Below, one piece after another: positions 63,509 to 64,000 of a DNA stretch of 64,000 bases. Within the stretch, counting starts at the first letter, position 1, and the number at the start of each line of letters is the position of its first letter. The DNA is from Cystobasidiopsis lactophilus (lineage: Eukaryota > Basidiomycota > Agaricostilbomycetes > Agaricostilbales > Chionosphaeraceae): contig BCIO01000005.1 in assembly GCA_001599975.1 (NCBI GenBank), forward strand, positions 806,001-870,000, given 5' to 3'. Under the pieces are notes generated by a model, which made no database searches, was not told the DNA's origin, and saw only the letters and a list, made by a program, of their open reading frames with translations. A program made the translations under genes and the position numbers.

Positions 63509-63668
63509 AGTGCCACCTGCTCCTACTATGCACACTATAGAGAGATTGTGGTTACACGAGAGAACGACTGTCTTTGCATGCTTTGCATTTTATAGAACCC
63601 AGACCCGCACGAATTTGGCACGAGGAAAGAAACTCCCTCTGGCGGAGCATACAAAGTCTTTGGGCCTT

Positions 63669-64000
63669 TCAAGTATAAGAAGTGCGACCTCGGTCTAACT
63701 GCTGCAACAAATCGAGGATCCGGCCTGTGTTGAGCGCGATAGGGACGTTGAAGGTGAGAGGTGGGAAGGTGAAGAGCGGCTCTGGTGAAGTGGCTGCTGG
63801 TGGCAAGGGGGCTTCCGTCGTTGGGAATTCCCCAGTGGCTACCTCAGGAACGACGGCAGGTGAGAGTGAAGCGATCTGTTGAGCTGGGGCTGGGGCTGGG
63901 GCTGGGGCTGGGGCTTGGGCCGGAGCTGGGGCAGGCGTGGAATGCTCGATGCCTTCCATCGAGATTGGTTGGTCTGTCGCGCCCAGATTGGGTAGCGATA
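63669..64000 (-). CDS. Pro/Ala-rich protein, cut by window edge
   Basis: The minus-strand frame is open from the right edge to a stop at 63669. It contains an (Ala-Pro)n run, then TFPPLTFNVPIALNTGRILD and DLLQQLDRGRTSYT at the C-terminus. An ATG at 63959 lies inside the open frame, so the true start may be there or beyond the window. No family is recognised. Confidence 0.45.
   Translation of the reverse strand, partial: SLPNLGATDQPISMEGIEHSTPAPAPAQAPAPAPAPAPAQQIASLSPAVVPEVATGEFPTTEAPLPPAATSPEPLFTFPPLTFNVPIALNTGRILDLLQQLDRGRTSYT
63883..63931 (-). repeat. Hexanucleotide repeat (gggctg-like)
   Basis: About five near-perfect gggctg units and a few variants, coding for the Ala-Pro run of the edge gene. 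Confidence 0.85.

Overview
The window is nuclear DNA of a fungus, most likely a basidiomycete. It is GC-rich and gene-dense, and most genes are cut by many introns, mostly 48-70 nt, with a marked preference for GTGCGT-type donors. I read the genes by joining exons at splice sites and checking that phase and protein motifs hold across each junction. This gave about 31 protein genes, counting two cut by the window edges and one upstream ORF. A more exact placement (for example Pucciniomycotina) is only a guess from intron style and base composition.

Layout, left to right: a kinase-like gene cut by the left edge; a LysM gene and an FAD amine oxidase (minus); an RSC7/NPL6-type chromatin remodeller subunit (minus); a lysine-methyltransferase-like gene, an F-box-like gene and an eight-exon secreted protein with an internal duplication (plus); RPC34 of RNA polymerase III (plus); an F-box-like gene (minus); CPA1 with a spliced arginine-attenuator uORF (plus); CHD1 in 17 exons (plus); two unrecognised genes, a CsbD-like gene and a membrane protein (minus); an unrecognised gene (plus); the type II PI 4-kinase LSB6 (minus); ATG3 (plus); ribokinase (minus); NSA2 (plus); a GH2 beta-mannosidase and an NAD(P)-binding gene (minus); cytosolic methionyl-tRNA synthetase (plus); a 2-kb gap; a CTI6-like PHD protein, a small acidic protein, an F-box protein and a GPI-anchored GH26-like hydrolase (minus); a PPR protein (plus); a small membrane protein (minus); a MIM2-like protein and ERO1 (plus); and a proline-alanine-rich gene cut by the right edge (minus).

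The genes are mostly housekeeping and do not form one pathway. Themes are chromatin (RSC7-like, CHD1, CTI6-like), RNA and translation (RPC34, NSA2, MetRS), organelle biogenesis (MIM2-like, ERO1, ATG3, LSB6, PPR) and mannan or cell-wall hydrolases (GH2, GH26-like). Several pairs share short divergent promoters; the tightest is at about 60.8 kb. No mobile element, virus-like element, tRNA, rRNA or CRISPR array could be supported.

The points most worth a second look are the spliced attenuator uORF before CPA1, an identical 34-nt in-frame 3' end shared by two unrelated genes (LysM and RSC7-like), the internally duplicated secreted protein at 9.6-11.2 kb, a large insertion inside the RPC34 cysteine cluster, and GC-AG introns.
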